Shown: one piece after another, positions 44,282-55,818 of the stretch | Numbering within the stretch: the stretch's first letter is position 1 | Layout of the letters: each line of letters opens with the position of its first letter | Assembly (NCBI GenBank): GCA_026210745.1 | Contig: CP110630.1 | Coordinates: 6,386,001 to 6,450,000, forward strand | Length of the DNA stretch: 64,000 bases | Source of the DNA: Exobasidium rhododendri | Lineage: Eukaryota > Basidiomycota > Exobasidiomycetes > Exobasidiales > Exobasidiaceae | Direction: 5' to 3' | Made by a program: the position numbers and the translations under genes | Notes under the pieces: generated by a model | What the model saw: the letters and a program-made list of their open reading frames with translations, nothing else | The model's database searches: none | Told to the model about the DNA's origin: nothing

Positions 44282-45483
44282 TATGGGGGGGGTGATGGTG
44301 GGAGTGGAACAAATATGGAGAATTTTTGGAAGAGGGCAGTAAAGAGTATGATGAATGGTTCGAAAGTGTGGAAAAATTGTTATCGATTACGCGAGGAGTC
44401 TCTCAGTATGCCCGCCCGCCCACTTCCTGCTGTATGCCGCTCGAGTGCTTTATTTAGCTCTCTCTTACCCTGAATCATTTTCAAAAAATTTGGAATTTCT
44501 AGCCCCTCCGACTCTGACTCAGGGGGGGAGGAAGGGAGGGAGGTATTTTGATATCAAAATCTAAGAATGATGTTTTGTAGTAATGATATACAGTATTTTT
44601 GTGATGCAATAGAACTTCACATATCGTGGCCATATTTTGTATTCTTCCATTAGCGCAATTATCTGTGCCACTTTGACCGGCGAGGCATTCGAGCACTGGC
44701 CTACCGTGACATTCTTCTCTCGAGGCTAGAGGAATCTAAGGAGAACGAAAGATATCAGAATCCATTATTAGCTCTTCTCTGGACGGCCGACTCGTTTGCC
44801 TTCTAATTCTGTACAGTACTACTATTCCAAATTATGTTGTCGGGAGACCGCGCGCGCTGACGAGGGACGATAGGGTTTCGAGGAATGAAAAACCCAAGGA
44901 CAGTACCGTGCGTATCTGTAAAGATGGAGGTTTTCTTTTGCCCTGGAAGAATCTCGGCTTGACGACGGCTTCTACTGGGAGAACGAGTGCTTCTTCGACG
45001 GGGCAACCCTTCTATTTCTGTCATGGATCGACCCGAGGAAGCAGACCAAAGGTACGGTTGGATCATGTGAACAGTGCCTTCTCATCAAATATTGTCAATT
45101 TTGGATGTAGTATGAAAGACAAAAGTGTGAATGAGAAAGAAAGAGAAAATTGCATGAGGAGACAGAAGCCGATTTGATGAAGAAGAGATCGATGGAAGTA
45201 AGTTGCTTGCAAGGCATACTACTTGCTGCGTATTTTTGAAGCTCCCAAAGAGGGCGTAGGTGACGAGCGCAAAGGAGGGTAGAGACTGGAAAGGGAACAC
45301 GGGGAGTAGATATGAGCGCATGAGAGGATAGAGTTCTGCTGTCACTTTTGGCGCATTCGAGCATGAGAGTGTGAGACAAGGGTGGGGACGGAAGGGAGAT
45401 GAAGAAGGGAAGGAGGGGAAAGATGTGTAGTGTCAAATGCTGGCGCGCGTTCCTATTGTAGTGCGATGTGGCCAATATGATCT
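44282..45483. other. Intergenic: lyase-like gene promoter and ANK-CCCH 3' flank
   Basis: 1.2 kb between two minus-strand genes. Holds a G run at 44286-44292 and a G-rich stretch near 44522-44543. No gene, RNA gene or element recognised. Confidence 0.45.
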
Positions 45484-48176
45484 TCAGGCGGCCACAGCTT
45501 TCGATTGAGTAAGGAAGCCGTCCGACTGATTCGATGATGGATTACTTGCTACTCGTTTGTTGGAAGTTCGACTTCGGTTGACCAATTGAAAGTCATCTGC
45601 ATCCGATGGCTCTGCACCATTGCTCGGTGCAGACTTTGCTGTGGTAGTCGTTGCTGTTGCTGCTGCGGTGCTCTTGTGGGATTCCGCCTTTGCCGTCTTG
45701 GCTCTTCCTTTGCCTTCTTTGCTACCACTTGGTTTCCCGTTCGTCTTTGCTTTCTCCTCTCCATTGACTTTGCCAATCTCTACCGCTTCAGAATCCATCG
45801 TCTCCACTTCTTCAGCAGTAGCGCCATTGGACTTTGAAGTCTCTGTAGACAATCTTGCCTTGATGGGAGCGGGAGCCGAAAGGATAGCACTGAAGTTCGC
45901 TTTGGCTGCTAGCGTAGAGGGGCCATTTGAGCTGGGACTGGGCCCCACTGCCTTGTTCGTCGAAGTAGACGACGAATCAGCAGCAGCATCGGTAGCAGCT
46001 GTGGAAGCAGCAGCAAGAGAATGTTGTATTGGCAGGGAAGGCGAGATTGGTGTAGAGGTAGTCTGACTGGTGAGGTTGGGTGAAGGAACTGCAAGAGCAG
46101 GGAAATCATTCACAGTGGGAACACGCTGTGTTGACGATGCAACGTGCTTCTTGTTCGATTGTCCACCTCGTGAAGACGGGTTCGTGACGGTGTTTCCCGT
46201 GCTTGTCTTGGAGGGGTTGGATCGGATGATGGCAGCCGACCTTGTCGCATTCGACGCACCTCCATTTGCAGCAGATTCCGACGACGCAGAAGCTGCTGGT
46301 CTCTCATTCTGTTGTTGTGATTGTGGTTGCCCCTTTGGAAGAGATTCGTGTTGCTCCGCTTGCGGCAATGGCTTTTCACCAGTTACTTTCTCCGCCTGTG
46401 GTCCCTTTGGTGCAGTCGCTGAAGAACCATTGCTATCGTTAGTGTTGGCTCCCAGCTCACTGACTTCTCCGTTTCTCAGGATGATACCATTCCCTACTCC
46501 AAATTGCGCAGCGTACATCTGTCTTTGTTGTGCTTGCATCGGCCTCGCGTCAGTACCATCGGCCAAGACGTGTGGGAATCGACACTCGTCCCCGTACCGG
46601 CACTTTCCATTGGCAAAGAAGGAGCAAGCCGGTCGATCACCGAACATCCTCTTTCCATTACCAACAAAGCCATTGGGTCCCATCCCCGCCATCCTATTCC
46701 TGTTCTTGGGCCCCATCCTTGGAGGATATGGTGCTTGCATTGTTCCGTTGGAGGCCGCTTCTGGCCCTGGTTGCGCAGATGGTTGGAAAGGAATGGCATG
46801 ATGATGGAGGAACGAATTGAAGGATTGGCGTCGGTGTACTGGCTTGCCTTGAGCGTCAAAAGTGATTTGCTCGTCTCCTTCCACCTTTAATTCTCCCTCC
46901 TTGTTGTCACTTCCTTGCTCTAGCGCAGCCGAGGGAGCAGCAACATCCTGCTGAGGAGGTGTAGCAGTCGACTGCCTCACATTCTCGGTGACTTGCGCTG
47001 CAGCCTCGTCTTTATCATGCTCAGTCGAAGAGGACGCAATAATGTCGCCATCTTGAGCGACATCTTTTGTCTCTTGTGTAGCTTGACCTGAGGCCTCAGC
47101 CGGCATGTTGTTGCCTAGAAGCTCTTTGTCGTTGACAGACGCTCTTTCACCTTCAGTAGGATAGCCCTGAGAAAGCACCGCCTGCATCTGCTGTTGTGGA
47201 TGAGATTGAATTATGGAAGGAGAAAATTGCATCGAGTGTCCGAATTGCTGTTGAACGTGGTTGGGTGGTCCCATCGGCGGGTAGAATGGCTGGGGTCCAG
47301 CTCCATATGGATTGTGATGAGGATGACCAGAAGGAAATTGTTGGTAGAACATCGGTTGCATAGACTGTTGAGGCATGGAAGGTGAGATTGGACTGCTGAT
47401 GTGAGAGGCGTCGACCGAGGGGTCCATGATAGGATGCGCAAAGAGACATTTGTCGCCATACCTGCAATTGGGAAAGAATCGACAGGGAATTGTTCGAGCA
47501 ACATCTGGTGGAGGTAGATTAAAGGTCGAATCCTTCCTCAGATGACTTTGGTGTTGAGAAGACATCCGTCCTGATCCATTCGGTGCGTGCACACCATCAT
47601 AAAAGTACTGTTGACCTGGTGGTGGTGGTGTGCCGTAGCCTGGCATCATTGGGTACACATGTTGGCCGTATGCACCTCCATTCATATACACATTTCCATC
47701 CTGCATCTGGTGGGGTTGCATACCTTGGAAGTGGCCCGCTTCGTCCACTTGTGCTCCTACATTTCCAGCTCTCATCTCTCCTCCTTCTTCCAGCAGCTGA
47801 GCAATCTCAGGAATACTTCTGCCATAGCCTTGCTCGAGCACTTCCCTACGATCAGCACCTACGAAGGGGCGGCAGGGTACAGAAGATGTAAGCGACATGA
47901 GTAGAGGGGACGTCTGTCTTTACTCGACCTACCTTTCTGCAGAAGCTGCCTGACCACTTCCACATGTCCGTTGCGAGCCGCATAAGCTAGAGCTGTCATG
48001 CCGTAGCCATCTGCAGTGTAACAAAGAGAAGATTATTACTACTACTTCCCATCTATTCTTCCTTTCTGTAACTTACCCTTTGCGTCGATATCAACGCCGT
48101 CGGTAGACTCGAGTTGTTTCGTGAGACTTTCGACATCGCCTTTCTGGCAAGCTTCGAAGAAATTCTCGGAAGCCAT
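45484..48176 (-). CDS. Ankyrin-repeat and CCCH zinc-finger protein (850 aa)
   Basis: Probable RNA-binding regulator. Minus-strand exons 48176-48077, 48010-47933 and 47858-45484 (both junctions phase 1) give 850 aa. The first 90 residues form ankyrin repeats: FFEACQKGDVESLTKQLES, then GYGMTALAYAARNGHVEVVR, then VLEQGYGRSIPEIAQLLEEG. Two CCCH fingers follow: CRFFPNCRYGDKCLFAH (C185, C191, C197, H201; spacing C-x5-C-x5-C-x3-H) and CSFFANGKCRYGDECRFPH (about 471-489; C-x7-C-x5-C-x3-H). Between and after them the chain is Gln/Pro/Met-rich then Ser/Ala/Lys-rich. The ankyrin-then-CCCH order resembles fungal Lee1-like or ankyrin-CCCH proteins, but orthology is uncertain. It shares a divergent promoter with NPL4. 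Confidence 0.85.
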
Positions 48177-49028
48177 TCCTCTCCCCGTAGAATACCAAAA
48201 TTGCTGCTGCTGCTAGACGTGTATGTCCACCTGAAGTCTCCAAGGAAGAGATTCCTCGCTTTACGAAGAGTAAACAGCAGAGAAGATAAGGTGGATGCCT
48301 TCAGTCTATGGTTAGACGGATCGTAGACGATTAATCGCTTCTGGCCCTGAACGCGAACGTGAAAGGACGAAAGGTCGAAGAGAAGGGCCAGTCTCTAGAT
48401 CTTTTAAGGGAAAAAAAGTCAAGGGCTGAAGGGTTTTACTTGTAGTTGCCTTTTCTTGGTTGATCGCGAATTTGCTTTCGATGCAGCCTGGTCGAAATAT
48501 ATGCTGGAGTGAGAAGACGGACGGGGAGGGGTGAATTGGTGTAAGTTGGGAACAAGTGTCAAAAAATTAAGATTGAAATTACACTTGCTAGCCGTAGCAT
48601 CTTCTTTCTCGCTCGGTTTTTTTTCTCCCGCCTCGATCCAGGCCAAATTTCTTTCTTCTAGCCTGGGCGTGTCACGTGATAAGAGCTGCTCAGAACAAAC
48701 GCAGGCATTGATAGATCGAGCCATGCCCAAATTTCTCTCAGACCATGAGAACAGTCTGCACGAACGAGAAGGACATTCAAAGAGACGTTTATTTAATAAG
48801 CTATAATACTGTGGCAAGGCGAGGCTCCGTCAAGCTCGATTTCGGACACCATGTCACCCTCCCTCTTCACCACCTTCCTTCTCGACTTCCAGGTCGAAAA
48901 TACCACGTGATGGAGAGAACATATGTGGCCCATGCGCGACAATTTTGAGTCTCTTAGCACTCTGGGATGACGACGACTTTCTAAGAGTGTCGTCTATACT
49001 TCTTGAGCAGCAGAGACTAAACACAGTC
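48177..49028. promoter_or_regulatory. Divergent promoter, ANK-CCCH / NPL4
   Basis: 852 bp between divergent starts. Two CACGTG boxes (48673-48678 and 48904-48909). The first overlaps a GATAAG motif (48678-48683), so bHLH-type and GATA-type factors could compete or cooperate there. The second is 120 bp upstream of the NPL4 ATG. Overlapping ORFs at 48419-48817 are not accepted as genes. Confidence 0.45.
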
Positions 49029-51608
49029 ATGGTGAGTGAAGACGGGAGATTGTGTTGTGCCAGGGATAATGCTGAATTGCAATGCAGCTTGTGAGAGTCC
49101 GATCTAAGGATGGGATCTTTCGAATACCTCTTGAGCCTAGTGATGACGCCTCCAAGCTTATAGAGAAGGTGAGTAGAAAGGGAAAAAACAAGCCTGTGAA
49201 TGTGTGTGCTTAACCATCAGCGATCTTGTCAGTTCCTCGAGACGGCACCGAATGCGGATCCAGACACGTTGACGCTCTCGAATCAGCCGAGGGGTGGAGA
49301 GATGAAGTCTGAAAGTCTGCTGGGCAATACACTTTCCGATCTGGGCATTACGTGAGTGGCGTCCGAATTCAGTGGGAGAGGTGCCCTGTGTACTGATCTT
49401 TGTCTCTTTCTTGCTGCGACAGCCATGGTCATCTTCTATACGCTACATATCAGGAAAAGAAGGCTGCAGAAATGTCTGATCCGAAAAGCGCCCCAATTCC
49501 GTCAGCATCATCCTCATCCCTGCCTCCATCTACCAATGGGAAGAAAAGAGAAAAGAAGCCATGGGAAGATGTCACCGAGGAAGCGGTAGATGTGTATTGG
49601 GAGTCTAAAGATGGGAAGATCCCAAGGCAGAGAGACGTCAAACTTTGCAGACACGGAGACAAAGCTATGTGTGATTACTGTATGCCGTTGGAGGTGAGGA
49701 CAGCAGTTTGAAAGGACACTTTTATTCTCTGTAGTTCTGACGGTACTTTCTGCTCTCTACTACTAGCCGTACGACACTGCATACCAGCTCGAGCACAGCA
49801 TCAAGCATTTGTCCTTTCACTCGCATCTTCGCAAGCAGGACATCGCTACTAATCGACCAAGTCAATCCTACATTCCACCACTGCAAGAAGAAGACTACAC
49901 TGTCAAGACGCCGTGCCCTTCTGGTCAGCATGCACCTTGGCCAGCAGGAATCTGCACGAAATGTCAGCCTTCTGCTATTACGCTTACTAGACAGCCCTAT
50001 CGAATGGTCGACCACGTCGAATTCGCTCATCCTCAACTGATTGAAAATCTACTCAACTTTTGGAGATCGACAGGATTGCAGCGATTTGCTTTCTTGCTGG
50101 GACGGTATGAAGCATACGACAAGGTCCCGATGGGGGTCAAGGCAGTAGTGGAAGGGATGACGGAGCCAGCACAGGAAGGAGACGCTGATGGTCTGACGTT
50201 GGGTGTTCCTTGGACAGATGCGGCCAAGGTGGAAAAGATGGCACGCTTCTGCGGTCTATCGATTGTTGGAATGATCTACACCGATCTGACGCCTCTCGAC
50301 CCCACCTTTTCCAATCCTGAAAGCGCAGGGAAAGTTGTCTGTAAGCGACACAAGGACAGCTTCTTCCTTTCTGGTTGTGAAGTCATGTTCTCATCCATAC
50401 TGCAGAAGAGCAATCCTAACCCTAGTCGATTTAGTGCAACGGGAAAGTACAACAGCAAGTTCGTAACTTGTGTCATCAGTGGGACAGAGGATGGGGCGAT
50501 CGATGTGAGCGCTTATCAGATCAGCGAACAAGGCATGGCAATGGTGAGCGCCGACATGATTGAAGCAAGCGTGAATCCAAACATTATTCGAGTAAGGAAT
50601 AGCGAGGGGAAGAGGTATGTCCCAGAAGTATTTTATCGTTACAAGAACGAATACAAGATTGAGGTGAAAGAGAGTGCAAAGCCGACATTCCCCGTAGAAT
50701 ACTTGTTGGTCACGGCGACTCATGGTTTCCCGACTCAGCCTACACCGACGTTCTTATCTTTCAACTTCCCAATCGAGAATCGACCCGGTCTGCACGATCA
50801 AGATCTCGGTCGAGCTCTTTCGTCGATTGCTAGTGTCGTAGGGAGCACGGACATGTACCCGCTTGGATACGAAGAAGGTGCAGATGTGACAATGAATGTG
50901 GAAGAAGGTATCATCAGGGCAAGAGAGAAGCTGGTCGGTGTGCTGAGTGACTGGCACTTACTCTGCTTTTTGGACAAGACTGGCATACTCGACGAGGAAG
51001 ATATAAAGGCCACTTGTAGAGTTGCCGTCTCACACGATGCTACAGTAGCGCTGGATCAATTGCTGCAACGGACCGGGTGGCAGACACTAGTCGCTATTGC
51101 AATGGAGCATTCTCCCCAGAGAAACGGAAGCAACGACGATGCAGAACAGTTGGAAGCCGGACAGCCTGGCGAAGATACACTGCAGGGCACAGGCGCTTAT
51201 GCTGGCAAGAGTAGCAGTACCAACAACACCACGATGGCTTCTGAACAAGTGGCAAAGTCGTCAACGACAACAGCTACGAGCAAGTCAGGCAACCATCGTC
51301 GATCAGATTCACCTATCCTCTATACTGGTGACTCAGACGATGAAGGGTACTACGCATCCAACGACGAAGGTGAAGCCGACGAGGACGATGACATGTTTGA
51401 AGATGCGACAAGCAATACCCCGCACGAATCTGCTGCCCTCTCTGTACCACCGCAGCAAGACGTTGCCCGTTCGCCATCACCTCCAATAACGTCCTTCGCA
51501 GCAGCATCAGCCGCAGCCGCTGCTAGTGGAGTCAAGGCATGCCCGCATTGCACATTTGAGAATGAGGCCAGTGCGACGGACTGCGACGTGTGTGGTCTGC
51601 CCCTTTAA
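49029..51608 (+). CDS. NPL4: NPL4, ubiquitin-binding cofactor of CDC48/p97
   Basis: With UFD1, recruits ubiquitylated substrates to the Cdc48 unfoldase for proteasomal degradation (ERAD, chromatin extraction). Five exons: 49029-49031, 49088-49168, 49233-49351, 49423-49693, 49767-51608; 771 aa. Exon 1 is only the ATG, followed directly by a GTGAGT donor; the next exon reads LVRVRSKDGIFRIPLEP, the ubiquitin-like N-terminal domain. The NPL4 zinc-binding region carries [20 protein letters not shown] and CPSGQHAPWPAGICTKCQPS. The MPN-like core (FWRSTGLQRFAFLLGRYE) follows. The C-terminus is a RanBP2-type zinc finger, CPHCTFENEASATDCDVC (C750, C753, C764, C767), present in animal Npl4 but absent from S. 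cerevisiae. Exon 3 has a second in-frame acceptor 12 bp upstream (49220), giving RSCQ as an optional insertion. Confidence 0.95.
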
Positions 51609-51737
51609 CGTTCTTGATGACATCCTCAATGTAACACTACCTTTGCTCTCATCACCAACTTTCTTACTATAGAGAAGCAGAATTACTTTGCAAGGCTCGA
51701 TACCATAGGGTAGGGCTGTTACAGAAAGGAGGGAAAT

Positions 51738-52368
51738 CTAAGGCCTGTACATCTGTCCACCGACGGCGCCCTGGGTCATTTGGACTGTGTGATCATCGCT
51801 AAAGAAGTGGCTCGGGTTGTCTTGAAGAGCCTGTAGAGTAAATCCAGAAGGACTACCGGAATTGGTGCCAGTACCGCGGTAGATGATACCGGTAGTAAAG
51901 GGGCCGACGACGCAACGTCCAGAGCATCTCGATGATCGATCGACCTTTCCACCTGTCAGGTAAGAGAGAAACTTTCTAAACTTGGTGTGCGTCTCCTGAA
52001 TATTCTCGTACGCAAGACGAGGAGGTCCATTCCGACCGAAAGAGGCTTGATAAAAATGTGTTTCCTTGATTGCAGGTGATATGTATTCACCAGTGACCCC
52101 AACAGTGAGGATGTCCCAGCAGACGATGCCGTCGTTGTCAGAGTCGATCTTGCGGGCGCGTAGTGTCCGTTTGCTCCTGCCTGACCTGGTGCTACAGCCA
52201 CACCGCTATTGTTGATGACGGTCGTGTCGACGGCACTCGTAGAGAAAGCAAAGGTGAAATAAGAAGGCTCTTTGACATGAAGTATGTGGGGAAATTCGTG
52301 CGAGCTTGTAGGGGAGCGGACAGGGCGGAAGCCGAAAAGGCAGGGGCGAGTGGGTAGCAGGAAATCGC
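51738..52368 (-). pseudogene. CHRD-domain secreted protein gene with frameshifts
   Basis: Reading the minus strand, three frames in turn carry pieces of one CHRD-type secreted protein of the kind common in fungi. Piece 1 (about 52368-52270) looks like the end of a signal peptide: LAPAFSASALSAPLQARTNF. Piece 2 (about 52275-52160) reads SYFTFAFSTSAVDTTVINNS then VAVAPGQAGANGHYA. Piece 3 (about 52160-51738) reads KIDSDNDGIVCWDILTVGV, TGEYISPAIKETHF, GRNGPPRLAYENIQE, RCVVGPFTTGIIYRGTG and ends QMTQGAVGGQMYRP. That order and text match the family (INSDLDVICYDITL, GVTGEYQSPA, AGPPRIAF, VGPFTTG). Each change of frame is consistent with loss of one base, and I see no intron that repairs them. It may be a decaying gene or sequence error. 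No initiator exon was found. Confidence 0.6.
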
Positions 52369-54165
52369 CTGTCGAGAGCAGGTAGAAGATCTGTGATATA
52401 TCGAGGATATGTCTGGGGGAAAGCTGGGCTGTGTGAGTGACTCGACCTCATTACGACTGAGGTCGCAGAAGTATGTTCGTCATCACTGCAAGCCTGCATA
52501 CAGCATCGTATCGTCGTCATAGCATATTCGATCGGCGGCCACTGTTCTCTTCATCTAATGCTTGTCATCTTGCCCATACGAAGCCAAGAATGGAATGACG
52601 GCGCGTCTCCCCTGGCGCTGTCTTGGCACCACACAGAACCAGATCTCCCAGCATACTGCAGCACTGTAAGAACAACACATGGAAAAATAGTTCCTTGATA
52701 TTCTGCCAAGGACGATCAGTGGGGGTCCCCATCGAGCTTAGAGCTCTAGCGCATCCATGGTCATATGCGGTGCCTGGCTCTTGACGGGCCAGGCCTGACA
52801 TCATGCGATTGAATCCCCTGTGAAGCCTCGTGTCTCGCTTTTCTTCTCGAAATCTGGCATATTCATCTTCCGTGAGGGGGGCTGTGACGACGGGGTGTAT
52901 GAGAAGGCCAAGCCTTCCGTCCCCTCCTCCTCGGCTCGTCTGCTACTAGCCTCGATCACTGTTTGCGAGCATTAAAGTGCGGTCGTGCTCTTCACCGCAT
53001 CTGTAGCTTTCATAGCGGTTGTCACGACAAAGTACGGTTGAGAAGTTGGGCGTACAACCAATCGACACTAGTTTCGTTCCGCGACACTCGTCTACTGCCT
53101 CGCTGATGCGAAACGCGCCACTAATTCAAAACCTACGCCGACACCACTTCCTACACACAACCTCCGCACTCCACCTGAGCTCCGCTATCGCAGCGAGCAT
53201 GATAGGGGGGGGGGGTTTGGTTCAGGGGTGCGCCAGCGTGCTAGGAATTCGGTCCTCACAGAACTTTCATCTCGACCACCACATTATCGCCCCGTCTACG
53301 CCCAGCCTGGTGCGCCCATCATCATCATCATTTCTCTCGTCTGGCGTCGACATCAAGGATCAACTGTATTTTATCATAAATAGAGAAGGCGACCCTTCCA
53401 GCTCATCTCCAGCATACTTTCCAGCACTACTCCCCGATCACAAAGGCATCGCATACTTGGCGTTCTCGCTTCTCTCTCTCTGCCTCTCTTTCTCACTTTC
53501 TGACTCCTTCTACTCGATCTACATCACCTCCACCTGGACGGACACCAAGTGATATAACACACCCCACGAATAAACAACGATTCGCCCCGAAAGAGGACAA
53601 ATATTTGGCGACGTACATTAAGCAAGTGCTACCAGCCTGTCAATAGAAACAGAAGCACACTAGTCGGGCGAGACCTGCGCCATTCGTACGTCTGACTACA
53701 AGGCACACCAAAACGGAATAGCAAACCGGCGGAATTTTATTCAAAGACAGCGTACAGCGGCTCAAAAAGGCTAGCCTGCTCCAGAAGAAGCCTATCAAAA
53801 CGTAGACTGTAGAAGGACGTACCTGGTAGCGTCTTGTTCTTCCTTTCAAGGATCTTCTTATAAGGCTCCACCTAGAACGAGTCTGGGGTATCGGATCTTC
53901 CTTCTCATCGATAGCCAGGTGCTACGGTCTCCCCTTCTCGGTCGCTTCTTGTTCATTCTCGTTCTTTCTTTCACTCTTCTCCTTCTTCTTCTTCTCTCGC
54001 CGGCGAACATATCTCTTATCTATTCTTTTCCTATCACTTCTTTCTATTTCTTTTTCTCCATTTTCTTATTTTGTTGAGCTCACGACAGTCAAGGCTTTGC
54101 AGTGAGTAGATTTGAGGTGTTTCGAGATAGCACAGGACCTGACCTTCTTCCTCTACCATTCAGCC
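52369..54165. other. Long intergenic region, possible orphan ORF
   Basis: About 1.8 kb. It holds an open frame usable from an ATG at 53107 to a TGA at 53550-53552 (about 148 aa, Ser-rich, with a hydrophobic segment LAFSLLSLCLSFSLS). That frame is crossed by an 11-G run (53205-53215) and has no recognisable domain, so I do not annotate it as a gene. A strongly T/C-rich leader (about 53935-54065) belongs to the next gene. No mobile element recognised. Confidence 0.4.
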
Positions 54166-55818
54166 ATGTTGACTCGACAGCTTCTATCATCGGTCCAGCC
54201 AACCAAGCAACCCGAGGAGTTCGTCAGCAACGTCGACAACACTTCCTCGGCAATTGAGCATGCACTGAACGCCCGATGTTCTGAGTCTGAAGACAGCTCT
54301 GATGACTCGTACACTTCGGACGACAGCGTCGAGGAAGACTGCGAAGAGATCGACTTGACTCTGCCACTCACATCCACTTCCAGCTTGTCTTCAACGGCAG
54401 CACCACGACGACCAACATCCCTCGCCATCAATTCACACTCTGATCGCCGAGTCTCTGCATCCTCTCAGCGGAGCCCATTGTCTCTCTCCAGCACTCGCAG
54501 TCTATCCTCACACTCAACAAGTCCAATTCCTTCACCAAGGACGCCATCCCTTTCGATGCGACACGACGCCGCCCTCCGCTCGTTTCAAAAGAAGAGGGAT
54601 CAGGAGTCACAGTCTACCTCGCGAGCTTGCAAGCAGAAGCCCTCGGTCATGGACATCTCGTCGATTCAAAAGATTGCTGCACCTTCCATCGAGATTGTTC
54701 AGGTGTATGACGATTGCGACACAGACGAAGACGTGGCTCGGAGTGGCGCAGATACTGCCAAGGCAGATCGTTCGGCAGCAAGAAAGCGCATGATGAGTAC
54801 ACTAGGACGAGGGCAATCGAAGTCGAAGGCTGCCACTGCCACACTGCCGATTTCAAGACGTGAATCGAGGCGGGTGCCTTCATTGGACCAGTTGTCGACC
54901 CTGCTTCAGTCGAAAAGTGACGAAGCGGTAGAAGTCAAGACGCCCCTTCCCAAAACACCCGGCACAGCATCTCCTTTTCATCACCAGAGGAACCTCAGTT
55001 GCCCTACTCCGACATCACCGTATGGAGAGCAGTACGGAGATGTACAAGTCTTCGTGACGCCACCCACACCACGACCTCAAGGCCCTCCTAGTCCCATGCT
55101 TGGCTATGAGTTGGTCGGCTTCTCCAATAACAAGTCGTCCTTTCGATCGTCTTGCAAAGATCTTTTGGCAGCCCCTGCCTTTGATCTCGCACCGGGAAAG
55201 CAAAGAGTGATGGAAGCGCAAAAAGCAAATGCGGCAGCGTGGCTTGCATCGTGGCAGAAACAGCAAGATCAACTACAACAGCTTCAACAGCAGCAGGTGA
55301 TTTTGGCGTCCATGCAACAGAGTTCACCAAATTGCTACGATCTAATGACGATGAATATGATTAATGCGATGGGCATGCCAATGGTGGGTGATACCAATTC
55401 ACCTAAAATAGTTCCAGGCACGCCAGGAGCACCTAGCATGATCCACATTCAGCAGCAAAAGGCCATTCTTGCACAACAACAGATGATGATAATGATGCAA
55501 TTGCAGTCGTCTTCCTTCACGAACAGCACTCCTAGCCGGCCTTTGCCATCAGCAAGGTCAAGAGGAGCCACTAAAATTCATTCCGCTTCTTCTACCAATT
55601 CGTCGTGGTGGCGAGGTACGCAATCGAACACAAGCAGCAGCAGCAGTGCCAGCCCCCAAGACAACGGTGCAAACTCGAGTGGCCCGGCTGACACTCCATC
55701 AGTCTGGAGACGCAAAGACTCTAGCGAAAGAAGCAGCAGCCCAGAGAAGGTCAAATCGACAGCCAGTCTAGTTTACGTCCCACCCGGCAAGCGAGCGGCG
55801 ATGAAGCAGTACAAGTAG
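54166..55818 (+). CDS. Ser/Gln-rich hypothetical protein (550 aa)
   Basis: Not recognised. Single exon; the ATG at 54166 (MLTRQLLSSVQPTKQ) is chosen although the frame stays open 54 bp upstream without another ATG. Residues 40-85 are acidic (SESEDSSDDSYTSDDSVEED). Residues 85-300 are Ser/Pro-rich with many SP and TP sites. A more ordered central part, about 300-400, contains VQVFVTPPTPRPQGPPSP, GYELVGFSNNKSSFR and a Gln-rich helix (AWLASWQKQQDQLQQLQQQQ). The C-terminus SLVYVPPGKRAAMKQYK resembles short basic YVPPGKR tails found in some RNA-associated fungal proteins (SUZ-like); that resemblance is weak evidence. The Q-rich and SP-rich composition would suit a post-transcriptional or signalling protein. 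Confidence 0.7.
   Translation: MLTRQLLSSVQPTKQPEEFVSNVDNTSSAIEHALNARCSESEDSSDDSYTSDDSVEEDCEEIDLTLPLTSTSSLSSTAAPRRPTSLAINSHSDRRVSASSQRSPLSLSSTRSLSSHSTSPIPSPRTPSLSMRHDAALRSFQKKRDQESQSTSRACKQKPSVMDISSIQKIAAPSIEIVQVYDDCDTDEDVARSGADTAKADRSAARKRMMSTLGRGQSKSKAATATLPISRRESRRVPSLDQLSTLLQSKSDEAVEVKTPLPKTPGTASPFHHQRNLSCPTPTSPYGEQYGDVQVFVTPPTPRPQGPPSPMLGYELVGFSNNKSSFRSSCKDLLAAPAFDLAPGKQRVMEAQKANAAAWLASWQKQQDQLQQLQQQQVILASMQQSSPNCYDLMTMNMINAMGMPMVGDTNSPKIVPGTPGAPSMIHIQQQKAILAQQQMMIMMQLQSSSFTNSTPSRPLPSARSRGATKIHSASSTNSSWWRGTQSNTSSSSSASPQDNGANSSGPADTPSVWRRKDSSERSSSPEKVKSTASLVYVPPGKRAAMKQYK

Noticed and set aside
53107-53552. Ser-rich ORF of about 148 codons
   Set aside because: An 11-G run crosses it, its composition is low-complexity, and no domain or conserved motif is visible.
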